From positions 2,728,001-2,792,000 of the forward strand of contig NC_011312.1 of assembly GCF_000196495.1 (NCBI RefSeq): a stretch of DNA of 64,000 nt. Reading direction: 5' to 3'. The stretch comes from Aliivibrio salmonicida LFI1238 (GTDB taxonomy: Bacteria; Pseudomonadota; Gammaproteobacteria; Enterobacterales; Vibrionaceae). Below are positions 17,319 to 31,420 of the stretch, in pieces. How positions within the stretch are numbered: position 1 is the first letter of the stretch; each line of letters opens with the position of its first letter. The notes beneath the pieces are model-generated. The model saw nothing but the letters and a program-made list of their open reading frames with translations. It made no database searches and was not told where the DNA came from. Both the position numbers and the translations under genes were made by a program.

Positions 17319-20300
17319 ATGGTAGATAGAGAGCAAAGTGCACAGGGCATGTATACTCCGGAATTGGAGCATGATGCATGTGGTATCGGTTTTGTCGCTC
17401 ACCTTAAAAACCGTAAATCTCATGATGTGGTAACTCAAGCACTTGATATGCTAGCCCGTATGGAGCACCGTGGTGGCCAAGGCTGTGATCCATGCAGTGG
17501 TGATGGCGCAGGTATTTTATTACAAAAACCTCATGAGTTTTTATTAGAAGAAGCCGTTAAACTTAGTATTAAAATACCTTCTTTTGATAAATACGGTATT
17601 GGCGTTGTTCTTTTTCCAAAAGATGAATACAAACGTCAACAATGTAGAGATATTTTAGAGCGTAACGCTCAACGTCTTGATTTGGAAATTCTTGGATATC
17701 GTATATTACCTGTCGATAACTCGATGCTAGGTAATGATCCTCTAAGTACCGAACCTCAATTTGAACACGTCTTTATTTCTGGTGGTCCATCAATGGATCC
17801 CGCAGAATTAGAACGTAAATTGTATGTTCTTCGTAACTATACAGTTCGTGTTTGTTTAGAAAGTATTTCCAACATCGGTGATGATTTCTACATTAACTCA
17901 TTATCATACAAAACCTTAGTATACAAAGGCCAGTTAACTACAGAGCAAGTACCTCAATATTTCTTAGATTTACAAAACCCATCAATGGTCACTGCTTTAG
18001 CTCTAGTCCATTCTCGCTTTTCAACCAATACATTTCCTCGTTGGCGCCTAGCTCAACCATTCCGTTACATTGCTCATAATGGTGAAATCAATACTGTTCG
18101 TGGTAATTTGAACTGGATGAAAGCCCGTGAAGCGATCATTGAATCAGATCTCTTTAGCCAACAAGAAATGGACATGCTACTTCCTATTTGTCAGGAAGGC
18201 AGTTCAGATTCATCTAACTTTGATATGGCATTAGAATTACTTGTTCTTTCTGGTCGTAGCTTGCCACATGCATTAATGATGATGATCCCTGAAGCATGGC
18301 AAGAAAATAAAAACATGGACCCGACTCGTCGTGCATTTTATCAATATCACGCCAACGTAATGGAACCATGGGATGGCCCCGCTTCTGTTTGTTTTACCGA
18401 TGGCGTTCAAGTAGGTGCAACGCTTGACCGTAATGGTCTTCGCCCTTCTCGCTATACAGTAACAAAAGATGACTTCCTTGTTATGGCATCTGAATCTGGC
18501 GTAGTAAAAATAGCCCCAGAAAATATTGAGTTCCGTGGTCGCTTACAACCAGGCCGTATTTTTGTTGCTGACTTAGAGCAAGGTCGCATTATTTCTGATG
18601 AAGAAGTAAAAGATGGCATTGCAAACTCACAACCTTATGAAAAATGGGTTGAAGAAAACCTGCTTAGTTTGAAAAAACTGCCTGAAGCAACGAACCAATA
18701 CAGCCAACCTTCTCCAGAACGTCTACTGAATCGTCAACAGGCGTTTGGTGTTACCTCTGAAGAAGTTAATGAAATTATTCTACCATTAGCGAAAACGGCT
18801 TATGAGCCATTAACTGCAATGGGTGCAGATTGGCCATTAGCGATTCTTTCGCATCAATCTCAGCATTTATCTAACTACTTTAAGCAATTATTTGCACAAG
18901 TAACTAACCCACCGATCGACCCGATCCGTGAGCGTATGGTTATGTCACTTAATACTTACCTAGGTAAAGATCAAAACTTACTTGCTGAAACCCCTGAGCA
19001 TTGTCAAAAAGTAGAACTTGAATCCCCTGTTTTGTCGAATTCTGAATTAGAAAAATTGCGTGCGATTGATAATGAACACCTACAAGCAAAGACACTTGAT
19101 ATCGTATTCCAAGCAAGTGAAGAGCCGGGTAAATTAGAACGTGCACTAAAACGCATCTGCCAATACGCTGAAGATGCGGTAAATGATGGTTATTCTATTA
19201 TTCTACTGACTGACCGCGCTGTAAACTCTAACCATGCTGCGATTCCAGCAATGCTTGCTGTGGGCGCCGTTCATCACCACTTAATTCGTAAAGGATTACG
19301 AGCTAAATGTGACATCGTTATAGAAACGGGGGATGCACGTGAAACACACCACTTTGCAACACTCGTTGGTTATGGTGCGAATGCAGTTAACCCATACTTA
19401 GTCATTGAAACGATTGTTGAACTTCAACGCGTTAAGAAACTCGATCCAACACTTCATCCAAAAGAGCTATTTGATAATTACCGTAAAGGGGTTAATGGCG
19501 GTCTGCTTAAGATCTTCTCAAAAATGGGAATTTCAACATTACAGTCATACCATGGTGCTCAAATATTTGAAGCATTAGGCATTAGTAAATCCGTTGTTGA
19601 CAAGTACTTCACAGGTACTGTTTCTCGTATTCAAGGCCTTACTATTGATGATATAGCAAAAGAAGTGCTTATCCGTCACCGTATTGGCTACTCTACTCGA
19701 GAAATCCCAGTTCAAGTACTTGATGTTGGTGGTGTTTACCAATGGAAACAACGTGGTGAGAAGCATTTATTCAATCCAGAAACCATCTCACTACTGCAAG
19801 AATCAACACGTAATAAAGATTACGAACAATTTAAGAAATATACCCAAGCTATTGATGACCAAGGTGACAATGCAGCAACACTGCGTAGCCAATTAGCCTT
19901 TATTAAAAACCCAGCGGGCTCTATTCCTTTAGAGGAAGTGGAACCAATAGAGAATATTCTTAAACGTTTTGCAACTGGCGCTATGTCGTTCGGTTCTATC
20001 TCACACGAAGCACATTCAACACTTGCTGTTGCAATGAACCGTATCGGTGCGAAATCTAACTCAGGTGAAGGTGGTGAAGACCCGATTCGCTTTGAGAAAA
20101 AAGAAAATGGTGACTGGGAGCGCTCTGCAATCAAACAAGTTGCATCTGGTCGATTTGGTGTTACCTCTTACTACCTGACCAACGCCGATGAATTGCAAAT
20201 TAAGATGGCTCAAGGTGCAAAACCAGGAGAAGGCGGACAGTTGCCTGGAGATAAAGTCGACGATTGGATTGGGGCAACTCGCCACTCAACTCCAGGCGTT

Positions 20301-21866
20301 GGACTTATTTCACCACCGCCACATCATGATATTTATTCAATCGAAGATTTAGCACAACTTATCTACGATCTTAAAAATGCAAACCGTAAAGGCCGTGTTA
20401 ACGTTAAGTTAGTGTCTGAAGCAGGTGTTGGTACTATCGCCTCTGGTGTTGCTAAAGCAAAAGCTGACGTAGTACTTATTGCAGGCTTTGATGGTGGTAC
20501 TGGTGCATCTCCTATGTCCTCTATTCGTCACACAGGCTTACCGTGGGAATTAGGTCTAGCTGAAACACACCAAACATTACTGAAGAATGGTTTACGTAAC
20601 CGTATCGTTGTTCAGTCTGATGGCCAAATGAAAACACCTCGAGATCTTGCGGTAGCAACACTTCTTGGCGCCGAAGAGTGGGGTGTAGCGACGGCGGCTC
20701 TTGTTGTTGAAGGTTGTATCATGATGCGTAAGTGTCATAAAAACACTTGCCCTGTTGGTATTGCAACACAGAATAAAACATTACGTGAGCGTTTTGATGG
20801 TCGCGTAGAAGACGTTGTTACTTTCTTCCAATATATGGCTGAAGGCCTTCGCGAAGTTATGGCTGAACTTGGTTTCCGCTCTATTGAAGACATGGTTGGT
20901 CAATCTCACAAACTTAAGGTTCGTGACGATATTGGTCATTGGAAATATAAAAACTTAGATTTATCACCAGTACTTCACGTAGAACAACCTCGTGCTGAAG
21001 ATGGTATTTTCAATCAAATAAAACAACAGCATAATCTTGAAGATGTATTGGACCGCAAACTTATAAAACTTGCAAAACCAGCACTCGAAGAAGGTAAATC
21101 AGTTAATGCAGAGTTTGATATTCTAAATACTGACCGAAGTGTCGGAACGATGCTTTCAAATGAAATATCTAAAGTCTATAAAGACCAAGGATTACCGCAA
21201 CCAATGAATGTGAAATTTAATGGTTCCGCGGGGCAAAGTTTAGGAGCATTCTTAGCGAAAGGCGTCAAATTTGAAGTAGAAGGTGACGCAAATGACTACT
21301 GGGGCAAAGGGTTATCAGGAGGTACACTCGTACTTTATCCAGACACAAGATCAAGTATTGTAGCTGAAGATAACATTGTTGTTGGTAACGTTTGTTTCTA
21401 TGGTGCCACCTCTGGCGAGTCTTACATTCGAGGAATGGCAGGCGAGCGTTTCTGCGTTCGAAACTCTGGGGCAAGAGTTGTTGTGGAAGGTGTTGGTGAC
21501 CATGGTTGTGAATACATGACGGGTGGTGTCGCGATTATCCTTGGCTCAACCGGCCGCAACTTTGCCGCTGGAATGAGTGGTGGTGTAGCGTATGTTTGGG
21601 ATAAGTCAGGAGACTTTGAATCAAAGTTAAACCAAGAACTTGTTGACCTAGACCCAATCGAACAAGAAGATAAAGATCTTTTACATAAAATGCTAACTAA
21701 GCATGTTGAATTCACTGGAAGTGAAGTAGCAAAGTCTTTCTTAAGTAATTTTGAAGTAAATTTAGCCTCTCTGGCTAAAGTTATGCCGCGAGACTATAAA
21801 GCGGTACTTCAAAAGCGTAAGACTGAAGCACAACACGCACAAATGGAAGAAGTGGAGGCAGTATAA
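17319..21866 (+). CDS. gltB: Glutamate synthase (NADPH) large subunit
   Basis: A 1515-residue alpha subunit of GOGAT, which transfers the glutamine amide group to 2-oxoglutarate. A 20-residue propeptide precedes C21 (HDACGIGFVAH), the catalytic N-terminal nucleophile of the glutaminase domain after processing. The FMN-binding synthase domain contains GSISHEAHSTLAVAMNRIG and GEGGEDP; the [3Fe-4S] ligands are C1133, C1139 and C1144 in CIMMRKCHKNTCPVG; the C-terminal beta-helix shows GGVAIILGSTGRNFAAGMSGG. The stop overlaps the gltD ATG by one base (TAATG), giving translational coupling. Confidence 0.97.
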   Translation: MVDREQSAQGMYTPELEHDACGIGFVAHLKNRKSHDVVTQALDMLARMEHRGGQGCDPCSGDGAGILLQKPHEFLLEEAVKLSIKIPSFDKYGIGVVLFPKDEYKRQQCRDILERNAQRLDLEILGYRILPVDNSMLGNDPLSTEPQFEHVFISGGPSMDPAELERKLYVLRNYTVRVCLESISNIGDDFYINSLSYKTLVYKGQLTTEQVPQYFLDLQNPSMVTALALVHSRFSTNTFPRWRLAQPFRYIAHNGEINTVRGNLNWMKAREAIIESDLFSQQEMDMLLPICQEGSSDSSNFDMALELLVLSGRSLPHALMMMIPEAWQENKNMDPTRRAFYQYHANVMEPWDGPASVCFTDGVQVGATLDRNGLRPSRYTVTKDDFLVMASESGVVKIAPENIEFRGRLQPGRIFVADLEQGRIISDEEVKDGIANSQPYEKWVEENLLSLKKLPEATNQYSQPSPERLLNRQQAFGVTSEEVNEIILPLAKTAYEPLTAMGADWPLAILSHQSQHLSNYFKQLFAQVTNPPIDPIRERMVMSLNTYLGKDQNLLAETPEHCQKVELESPVLSNSELEKLRAIDNEHLQAKTLDIVFQASEEPGKLERALKRICQYAEDAVNDGYSIILLTDRAVNSNHAAIPAMLAVGAVHHHLIRKGLRAKCDIVIETGDARETHHFATLVGYGANAVNPYLVIETIVELQRVKKLDPTLHPKELFDNYRKGVNGGLLKIFSKMGISTLQSYHGAQIFEALGISKSVVDKYFTGTVSRIQGLTIDDIAKEVLIRHRIGYSTREIPVQVLDVGGVYQWKQRGEKHLFNPETISLLQESTRNKDYEQFKKYTQAIDDQGDNAATLRSQLAFIKNPAGSIPLEEVEPIENILKRFATGAMSFGSISHEAHSTLAVAMNRIGAKSNSGEGGEDPIRFEKKENGDWERSAIKQVASGRFGVTSYYLTNADELQIKMAQGAKPGEGGQLPGDKVDDWIGATRHSTPGVGLISPPPHHDIYSIEDLAQLIYDLKNANRKGRVNVKLVSEAGVGTIASGVAKAKADVVLIAGFDGGTGASPMSSIRHTGLPWELGLAETHQTLLKNGLRNRIVVQSDGQMKTPRDLAVATLLGAEEWGVATAALVVEGCIMMRKCHKNTCPVGIATQNKTLRERFDGRVEDVVTFFQYMAEGLREVMAELGFRSIEDMVGQSHKLKVRDDIGHWKYKNLDLSPVLHVEQPRAEDGIFNQIKQQHNLEDVLDRKLIKLAKPALEEGKSVNAEFDILNTDRSVGTMLSNEISKVYKDQGLPQPMNVKFNGSAGQSLGAFLAKGVKFEVEGDANDYWGKGLSGGTLVLYPDTRSSIVAEDNIVVGNVCFYGATSGESYIRGMAGERFCVRNSGARVVVEGVGDHGCEYMTGGVAIILGSTGRNFAAGMSGGVAYVWDKSGDFESKLNQELVDLDPIEQEDKDLLHKMLTKHVEFTGSEVAKSFLSNFEVNLASLAKVMPRDYKAVLQKRKTEAQHAQMEEVEAV

Positions 21867-23338
21867 TGGGCAAGCCTACAGGTTTTTTAGAAAATGGTCG
21901 TGAGTTACCAAAAAAATTAGAACCAATTGTTCGAATTCAAGATAATAAAGAATTTGTCTTAAACGAAGAATTTGGCGATAAAATCAATACGCAAGCATCT
22001 CGCTGTATGGATTGTGGTGTTCCGTTTTGTCATAACGGATGCCCTATTGGGAACATCATTCCGGAATTTAACGATGCCGTATATCGCGATAGCTGGGAAG
22101 AAGCTTGGCATATTCTAAGCTCAACAAATAACTTTCCTGAATTTACAGGCCGTGTATGCCCTGCTCCTTGTGAAAGTGCATGTGTATTAGGGATCAATCA
22201 AGATCCAATCACAATCTGTAATATTGAAAAAACAATCGTTGAGACTGCGTATCGTGAAGGATACGCACAACCTAAAAAGCCTCGTTCCCGTACAGGAAAA
22301 ACTGTCGCGATTATTGGTTCAGGTCCTGCCGGCTTAGCTGCTGCAGAGCAAATCAATAGTGCAGGCCATTCAGTCACTGTTTTTGAACGAGATGAGAAAG
22401 TTGGTGGCTTATTACGTTTCGGTATTCCTGATTTCAAACTAGGAATGGATATCATTGATCGAAAGATCAATTTAATGGCCGAAGCCGGTATTAAGTTTGA
22501 AGTAAATGCACATATTGGCGTTTCAATTAATGCTCAACAACTGCGCCAAGATTTTGATGTTGTATTACTGACTGGTGGTTCAACAGTACCAAGGGATCTT
22601 CCTATTCCTGGTCGTGAATTAAATGGGGTTCATTTTGCAATGGAATTCCTAGGTCAAAACAATCGCCGAGCGAACAATATGGATCTTAAAACAAAAGAGA
22701 TCCATGCAAAAGATAAACATGTTGTCGTTATCGGTGGTGGCGATACAGGATCAGATTGCGTAGGTACTTCTAACCGTCATGGTGCAGCAAGCATTACTCA
22801 AGTTGAGATAATGCCTATTCCACCAGAAAAGCGCCCAGCGAATATGCCTTGGCCTCAATACCCAATGATCATGAAAACAACGACTTCCCACGAAGAAGGC
22901 TGTGAGCGTCATTGGAACATTTTAACTAAAGAGTTTATCTCTGATGATGAGGGTAATGTCACCGGCCTCCGTATTGCTGATATCGTTTGGCAAGATGCCA
23001 AACCTGGAGAGCGACCTGGTTTTAACGAAGTAGCAAATAGTGAGCGAGTTATACCATGTGATCAAGCTTTCTTAGCTATGGGATTTTTACACCCAGAACC
23101 TACGGGTGTTCTAGCTCAATTAGATATTAAACTTGATGATCGTGGCAACGTTGCTACCAATGGTTTTTCTACTAACCAAAAAGGTGTTTTTGCTGCAGGT
23201 GATATGCGTACAGGGCAATCATTAATTGTACGTTGTATTAATGAAGGTCGTGAATGTGCGCGTGAAGTTGACGCTTATCTTATGGGGAATACAAACTTAG
23301 AAGCGAAAGCAGGCTCTCTAATGCTATCAGCATCATAA
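21866..23338 (+). CDS. gltD: Glutamate synthase (NADPH) small subunit
   Basis: A 490-residue beta subunit that passes electrons from NADPH to the large subunit. N-terminal cysteines CMDCGVPFCHNGCPIGN and VCPAPCESACVLG supply the [4Fe-4S] clusters; an FAD-binding motif VAIIGSGPAGLAAAEQI follows near 143-160 and an NADPH-binding motif VVVIGGGDTGSDCVG near 284-298. The C-terminus has GVFAAGDMRTGQSL, the FAD-contacting motif. Length is somewhat above the E. coli subunit (472), as usual for vibrios. Confidence 0.97.
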   Translation: MGKPTGFLENGRELPKKLEPIVRIQDNKEFVLNEEFGDKINTQASRCMDCGVPFCHNGCPIGNIIPEFNDAVYRDSWEEAWHILSSTNNFPEFTGRVCPAPCESACVLGINQDPITICNIEKTIVETAYREGYAQPKKPRSRTGKTVAIIGSGPAGLAAAEQINSAGHSVTVFERDEKVGGLLRFGIPDFKLGMDIIDRKINLMAEAGIKFEVNAHIGVSINAQQLRQDFDVVLLTGGSTVPRDLPIPGRELNGVHFAMEFLGQNNRRANNMDLKTKEIHAKDKHVVVIGGGDTGSDCVGTSNRHGAASITQVEIMPIPPEKRPANMPWPQYPMIMKTTTSHEEGCERHWNILTKEFISDDEGNVTGLRIADIVWQDAKPGERPGFNEVANSERVIPCDQAFLAMGFLHPEPTGVLAQLDIKLDDRGNVATNGFSTNQKGVFAAGDMRTGQSLIVRCINEGRECAREVDAYLMGNTNLEAKAGSLMLSAS

Positions 23339-23376
23339 TCTTTCGCAATTAAATTCAGGTTCCTTCCAAACCTTTG

Positions 23377-23405
23377 GCCAACATTTTGATGCTGGCCTTT
23401 TTTAT
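23377..23405 (+). terminator. gltBD terminator
   Basis: Imperfect stem GGCCAACA / TGCTGGCC followed by a run of seven T, 38 bases after the gltD stop. Confidence 0.8.
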
Positions 23406-23502
23406 AGTAAATTCAATAAACAAAAATTCAACAATTCACGGGCTTGTTTTATACTTACTTAACATTTCTAATATCTATAACTAAAATAGAAGTTTATTAT
23501 TT

Positions 23503-23934
23503 ATGAAAAGATCACTCATTCCTATATTTATAATACTTACTTTATCAGCTTGTAGCCAAAGGAGCGACGTAGTCATGGATAAATCAACAAAGCCATGTGG
23601 TGACAAACCAAATTGCGTCTCAACGCTAGAAAATAGAGAAAGCTTTTCCGCAGCTCCATTTATATTAACCAACACAGCAAATATTAAAAATATATCTAAT
23701 GTTGCTCAACATTTAAAAGGAGCTAAAGTTGTAAATATAGACAATGATTACATTCATATTGAATGCACTAGTTTACTTTTTCGCTTCGTAGATGACTTAG
23801 AATTACGAATTTCAGGGAATACTCTAATTGTACGTTCAGAATCACGTACAGGATATTCTGATTTTGATGTAAATAAAAAGCGTGTTGAGAAATTAAGATC
23901 TCTTTTATTAAAACAGGGGCTAATTACTCAATAA
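23503..23934 (+). CDS. DUF1499 family lipoprotein
   Basis: A 143-residue protein with an N-terminal lipoprotein signal (MKRSLIPIFIILTLSACSQR; lipobox LSAC, Cys17). The mature part has KPNCVST, VEIDN-like strands and ELRISGNTLIVRSESRTGYSDFDVNKKRVEKL, the conserved C-terminal signature of DUF1499. The family is widespread in marine proteobacteria and its function is unknown. It stands alone between the gltBD terminator and the shared terminator at the end of the rRNA operon. Confidence 0.82.
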   Translation: MKRSLIPIFIILTLSACSQRSDVVMDKSTKPCGDKPNCVSTLENRESFSAAPFILTNTANIKNISNVAQHLKGAKVVNIDNDYIHIECTSLLFRFVDDLELRISGNTLIVRSESRTGYSDFDVNKKRVEKLRSLLLKQGLITQ

Positions 23935-23978
23935 ATAAACCCATTTTAATTTCACTATTTCTATTTTATACAGACGTT

Positions 23979-24010
23979 AAAAAGCCCTAATCTTACGATT
24001 AGGGCTTTTT
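23979..24010. terminator. Terminator of the rRNA operon (bidirectional)
   Basis: Perfect 14-bp stem AAAAAGCCCTAATC / GATTAGGGCTTTTT with a four-base loop, six bases past the tRNA-Asp 3' end on the minus strand; it also ends the convergent DUF1499 gene. Confidence 0.9.
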
Positions 24011-24016
24011 AAATAG

Positions 24017-24093
24017 TGGCGGAGTGGACGGGACTCGAACCCGCGACCCCCGGCGTGACAGGCCGGTATTCTAACCAACTGAACTACCACTCC
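24017..24093 (-). tRNA. tRNA-Asp (GTC)
   Basis: A 77-base cloverleaf read on the minus strand from GGAGTGG to the encoded CCA. The anticodon loop CCTGTCACG gives anticodon GTC, and the T loop GGTTCGAGTCC is canonical. It is the distal gene of the rRNA operon, about 97 bases after 5S. Confidence 0.96.
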
Positions 24094-24190
24094 GTAGTGT
24101 CTATTCAGCATTATGCTATTACTTAAATAAAACGTGTCAGCGTTTTATTCTTTGTCTTCATCTTCTAAAAAAGATAAAAACTTAATTCAA

Positions 24191-24308
24191 GCCTGGCGAT
24201 GTCCTACTCTCACATGGGGAGACCCCACACTACCATCGGCGCTATTACGTTTCACTTCTGAGTTCGGCATGGGATCAGGTGGGTCCATAACGCTATGGTC
24301 GCCAAGCA
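24191..24308 (-). rRNA. rrf: 5S ribosomal RNA
   Basis: About 118 bases, from TGCTTGGCGACC to CATCGCCAGGC on the minus strand, with the conserved CCCATGCCGAACTCAGAAGTG core. Located 122 bases after the 23S 3' end. Confidence 0.95.
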
Positions 24309-24430
24309 AATTCTTTCTATCTACCTCAATAAGAGATAAATAATAATCTGGAAAGCTGGTTATGCGTTCTTAATCACATTCAATCTGTTTCTTGCTATCT
24401 TAAATCCGTTCAAAACCCCTTGGGTGTTGT

Positions 24431-27321
<2,891 letters not shown>

Positions 27322-27650
27322 ATACAACCCCAAGAGGTTTCGTATGGCATAAACAACCAAGGTTGAACTCTTCATTGAGAGTTCTGGTTTTTCGCCGGAT
27401 TCAAAATACAAGAACACTTGAATGTGTTTTTAATTTGTTTATCTAAAGATAAACAAAAGATATTAAGAACTTTTAAATTTTGATTTATCTAACTCGTAAG
27501 TTAGTTAAATCAGTCAGCTTTCCAAATTGTTAAAGAGCTTAAAGCAAAAAGCTTTAATCAATAATCGAAATCATTAATTAAAGCTCTGTCACTTCAACTT
27601 ATTAAAACCTAATCAATCTGTGTGAACACTCATAAATCGCAATCTATCGT
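27322..27650 (-). other. 16S-23S internal transcribed spacer without tRNA
   Basis: A 329-base AT-rich spacer. I find no cloverleaf, so this is the tRNA-less spacer class. It contains a boxA element (AAGCTCTTTAACAATTTG on the minus strand, 27524-27541) for rRNA antitermination and inverted repeats likely used in RNase III processing. Confidence 0.8.
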
Positions 27651-29195
<1,545 letters not shown>

Positions 29196-29395
29196 AAGTT
29201 TTTTGGTTGCTCTGTCTTCTTAGTTAAAAGAGGGCAGAAACAAAACCGGCTCAATGATTTTTACTGATTTCTTACATAAAAGTAATTTTGTGTAGTCACT
29301 CAGTTCATTGATTATTTTTGTTTGAATTCACTTCGAAAAGTAAAAGCAAACTAGTAATTATCAACTCACAAGTGCCCACACAGATTAATAGGTTT

Positions 29396-29412
29396 CAAAT
29401 TGTTAAAGAGCT
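29396..29412 (-). promoter_or_regulatory. Leader boxA antitermination element
   Basis: On the minus strand GCTCTTTAACAATTTG, the boxA sequence bound by NusB/NusE, repeated in the 16S-23S spacer. Confidence 0.8.
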
Positions 29413-29468
29413 TACCAACATTTGCTGAACTTGTGATTTAAATCACTGTTCTGCGTTGGTGGAGTCGA

Positions 29469-29496
29469 AGTATATGCCGATGCGCATTTCATGCAA
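29469..29496 (-). promoter_or_regulatory. rRNA operon promoter
   Basis: Minus-strand TTGCAT (29491-29496) and TATACT (29469-29474) separated by 16 bases, with an A/T-rich upstream stretch that may act as an UP element. The 16-base spacing is typical of growth-rate-controlled rrn promoters. Confidence 0.7.
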
Positions 29497-29663
29497 GTCT
29501 TTTATTAAAAAAAACAATCAACCGAACAATAAACAAGCATTGCGTATATAAAGACATCAATAATCTCACTTTATCCTCTTTTATCTCAAGAAAACTCTTA
29601 TTCCACCACCTTAAATAGCTATGTTACAATTCAGTTCTATTCGAACGTTACTGAGATAAACAA

Positions 29664-30359
29664 ATGAAAATCGGTATTATTGGTGCAATGGAACAAGAAG
29701 TTGCCATTCTAAAAGAACAAATTAATGGCTTAGCGACAACAATCAAAGCTGGTTGTACTTTTCATACAGGCACATTGAATGGTGCTGAAGTCGTTTTACT
29801 TCAATCAGGCATTGGTAAAGTAGCGGCAGCCGTAGGGACAACTCTTCTTATCTCAGATCATAATGTAGATGTTGTTCTTAATACTGGCTCTGCTGGTGGG
29901 TTTGATTCTTCATTGAATCTTGGTGATGTCGTTATTTCTACAGAAGTTCGTCATCATGATGCTGATGTAACTGCATTTGGTTACGAGATGGGACAGATGG
30001 CACAACAACCAGCTGCTTTTAAAGCAGATGAAAAACTAATGGCAGTCGCAGAAAAAGCATTGACTCAAATGGAAGATAAGCATGCTGTACGTGGTTTAAT
30101 CTGTACTGGTGATGCTTTTGTATGTACGCCTGAGCGCCAAGCATTTATTCGCTCTCATTTTCCTTCTGTTATCGCTGTTGAAATGGAAGCGTCAGCCATT
30201 GCTCAAACTTGTCATCAATTTAGTGTTCCATTTGTTGTCGTTCGTGCAATATCTGATGTGGCAGATAAAGAATCACCAATGAGTTTTGAAGAATTCTTGC
30301 CTCTTGCTGCAGAAAGTTCATCAGAAATGGTGATGAAGATGGTTACTTTATTAAAGTAA
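29664..30359 (+). CDS. mtnN: 5'-methylthioadenosine/S-adenosylhomocysteine nucleosidase
   Basis: A 231-residue enzyme (also called Pfs) cleaving adenine from MTA and SAH, and so supplying S-ribosylhomocysteine for LuxS and autoinducer-2. Catalytic residues are in place: E12 in MKIGIIGAMEQEVAIL, E175 in VEMEASAIAQ and D198 in SDVADKES. The purine-binding segment NTGSAGGF is also present. Divergent from the rRNA operon. Confidence 0.97.
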   Translation: MKIGIIGAMEQEVAILKEQINGLATTIKAGCTFHTGTLNGAEVVLLQSGIGKVAAAVGTTLLISDHNVDVVLNTGSAGGFDSSLNLGDVVISTEVRHHDADVTAFGYEMGQMAQQPAAFKADEKLMAVAEKALTQMEDKHAVRGLICTGDAFVCTPERQAFIRSHFPSVIAVEMEASAIAQTCHQFSVPFVVVRAISDVADKESPMSFEEFLPLAAESSSEMVMKMVTLLK

Positions 30360-30424
30360 TAACATAATAATGGAGTTAACGATTAGTTTGCTCCATTGTC
30401 CCTCTATATATAGTTAATACATAT

Positions 30425-31378
30425 ATGCTTGATAAACTGTCTTTCTTCATCGCCGATTATTCCCTATTAGTTTTATGGGGCGCATTGTTATTTCATTTAT
30501 TTTTGCCGATACCTGTTCACGCCCACCCAATGACTATTTGGCGAAAGTTTGCAGAACTATTGTCTACAAAAGTGAATACAGCTCGATCCTATCAACAACG
30601 ATTTATTTCAGGCGCTCTTGCCTGGTGCTTAATGATTATCCCTTCATTTATTGTTTGTATTGCTGCATTACCTATCGTTTGGAATCTTCCCTTATTCAAT
30701 CTAGGATTACTCTTAATTTCTTTAGAATGGCGAGGGGTTGAAAAACTCTGTAAAGAAACTATTCAAGCGATTAATAAAAATAATAAAAAAGAAGCAAAAG
30801 AAGCCTTACTTCCTTGGGTAAATCGAGATGTAGAACCTCTATCTATTTTAGGTTTAGGGAAAGCCAGCGCCGAAACCATTATTTTAGGTTATGCCAGAAC
30901 GGTTATTGGTGTTTTATTCTGGTATGGCATCGCAGGTGGGATTGGTGCTTTCATTTATCGCTTATCTTTAGAGTTAGCCAGAGCTTGGTCTCCATCAAGA
31001 GATTCATTTCGTCCATTTGGGATCCCCGCTTTAACCATTCAAGCGTTCCTTGATTTTATTCCTTTAAAACTTTTTAGCTTATTATGTCTTTTAGGTGAAA
31101 AATGCGGATTAACCCTTCAACGCCTCAAACAACAACAAAAAAGTTGGGCAAATAAAAATAACGCTTGGTTATTAATTATCATTGGCAGTAAATTTGAATT
31201 ATCTATGGGAGGACCCGTAATTTATCAAGGAAAGAAAATAAGTCGTCCAAAGCTAGGAGGGAAAATTGTACCTTCTGCGATTCATTTAGCTCAAATCCAT
31301 CGTTTTTTAAGCTGGAGAATCGCCATTTGGATAATTCTTCAAAGCGTCATCATGGTTATGCTTAAACAAGGGCTATAA
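30425..31378 (+). CDS. CobD/CbiB-related membrane protein
   Basis: A 317-residue protein with about five membrane segments. It has the layout of adenosylcobinamide-phosphate synthase (CobD/CbiB): LGLGKASAETIILGYARTV followed by GVLFWYGIAGGIGAFIYRL and a C-terminal segment with FELSMGGPVIYQGKKISRPKLG. The family motif is divergent: the usual ESLAEN-D signature is replaced by SAETIILGY. No other cobalamin gene is in the window. It may be a repurposed paralogue rather than a true cobalamin enzyme. It lies 65 bases after mtnN and is probably co-transcribed with it and with the TRIC channel gene. Confidence 0.7.
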   Translation: MLDKLSFFIADYSLLVLWGALLFHLFLPIPVHAHPMTIWRKFAELLSTKVNTARSYQQRFISGALAWCLMIIPSFIVCIAALPIVWNLPLFNLGLLLISLEWRGVEKLCKETIQAINKNNKKEAKEALLPWVNRDVEPLSILGLGKASAETIILGYARTVIGVLFWYGIAGGIGAFIYRLSLELARAWSPSRDSFRPFGIPALTIQAFLDFIPLKLFSLLCLLGEKCGLTLQRLKQQQKSWANKNNAWLLIIIGSKFELSMGGPVIYQGKKISRPKLGGKIVPSAIHLAQIHRFLSWRIAIWIILQSVIMVMLKQGL

Positions 31379-31420
31379 CCTTACTTCAACAACATCATGC
31401 AGTAAGTCATAGAGGACAAG

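Noticed and set aside
20061..20285. Antisense ORFs inside gltB
   Set aside because: They are frame shadows of a long, well-conserved gene, without ribosome-binding sites or family features.
27322..27650. tRNA-Ile, tRNA-Ala or tRNA-Glu in the 16S-23S spacer
   Set aside because: No cloverleaf or T-loop sequence is present.
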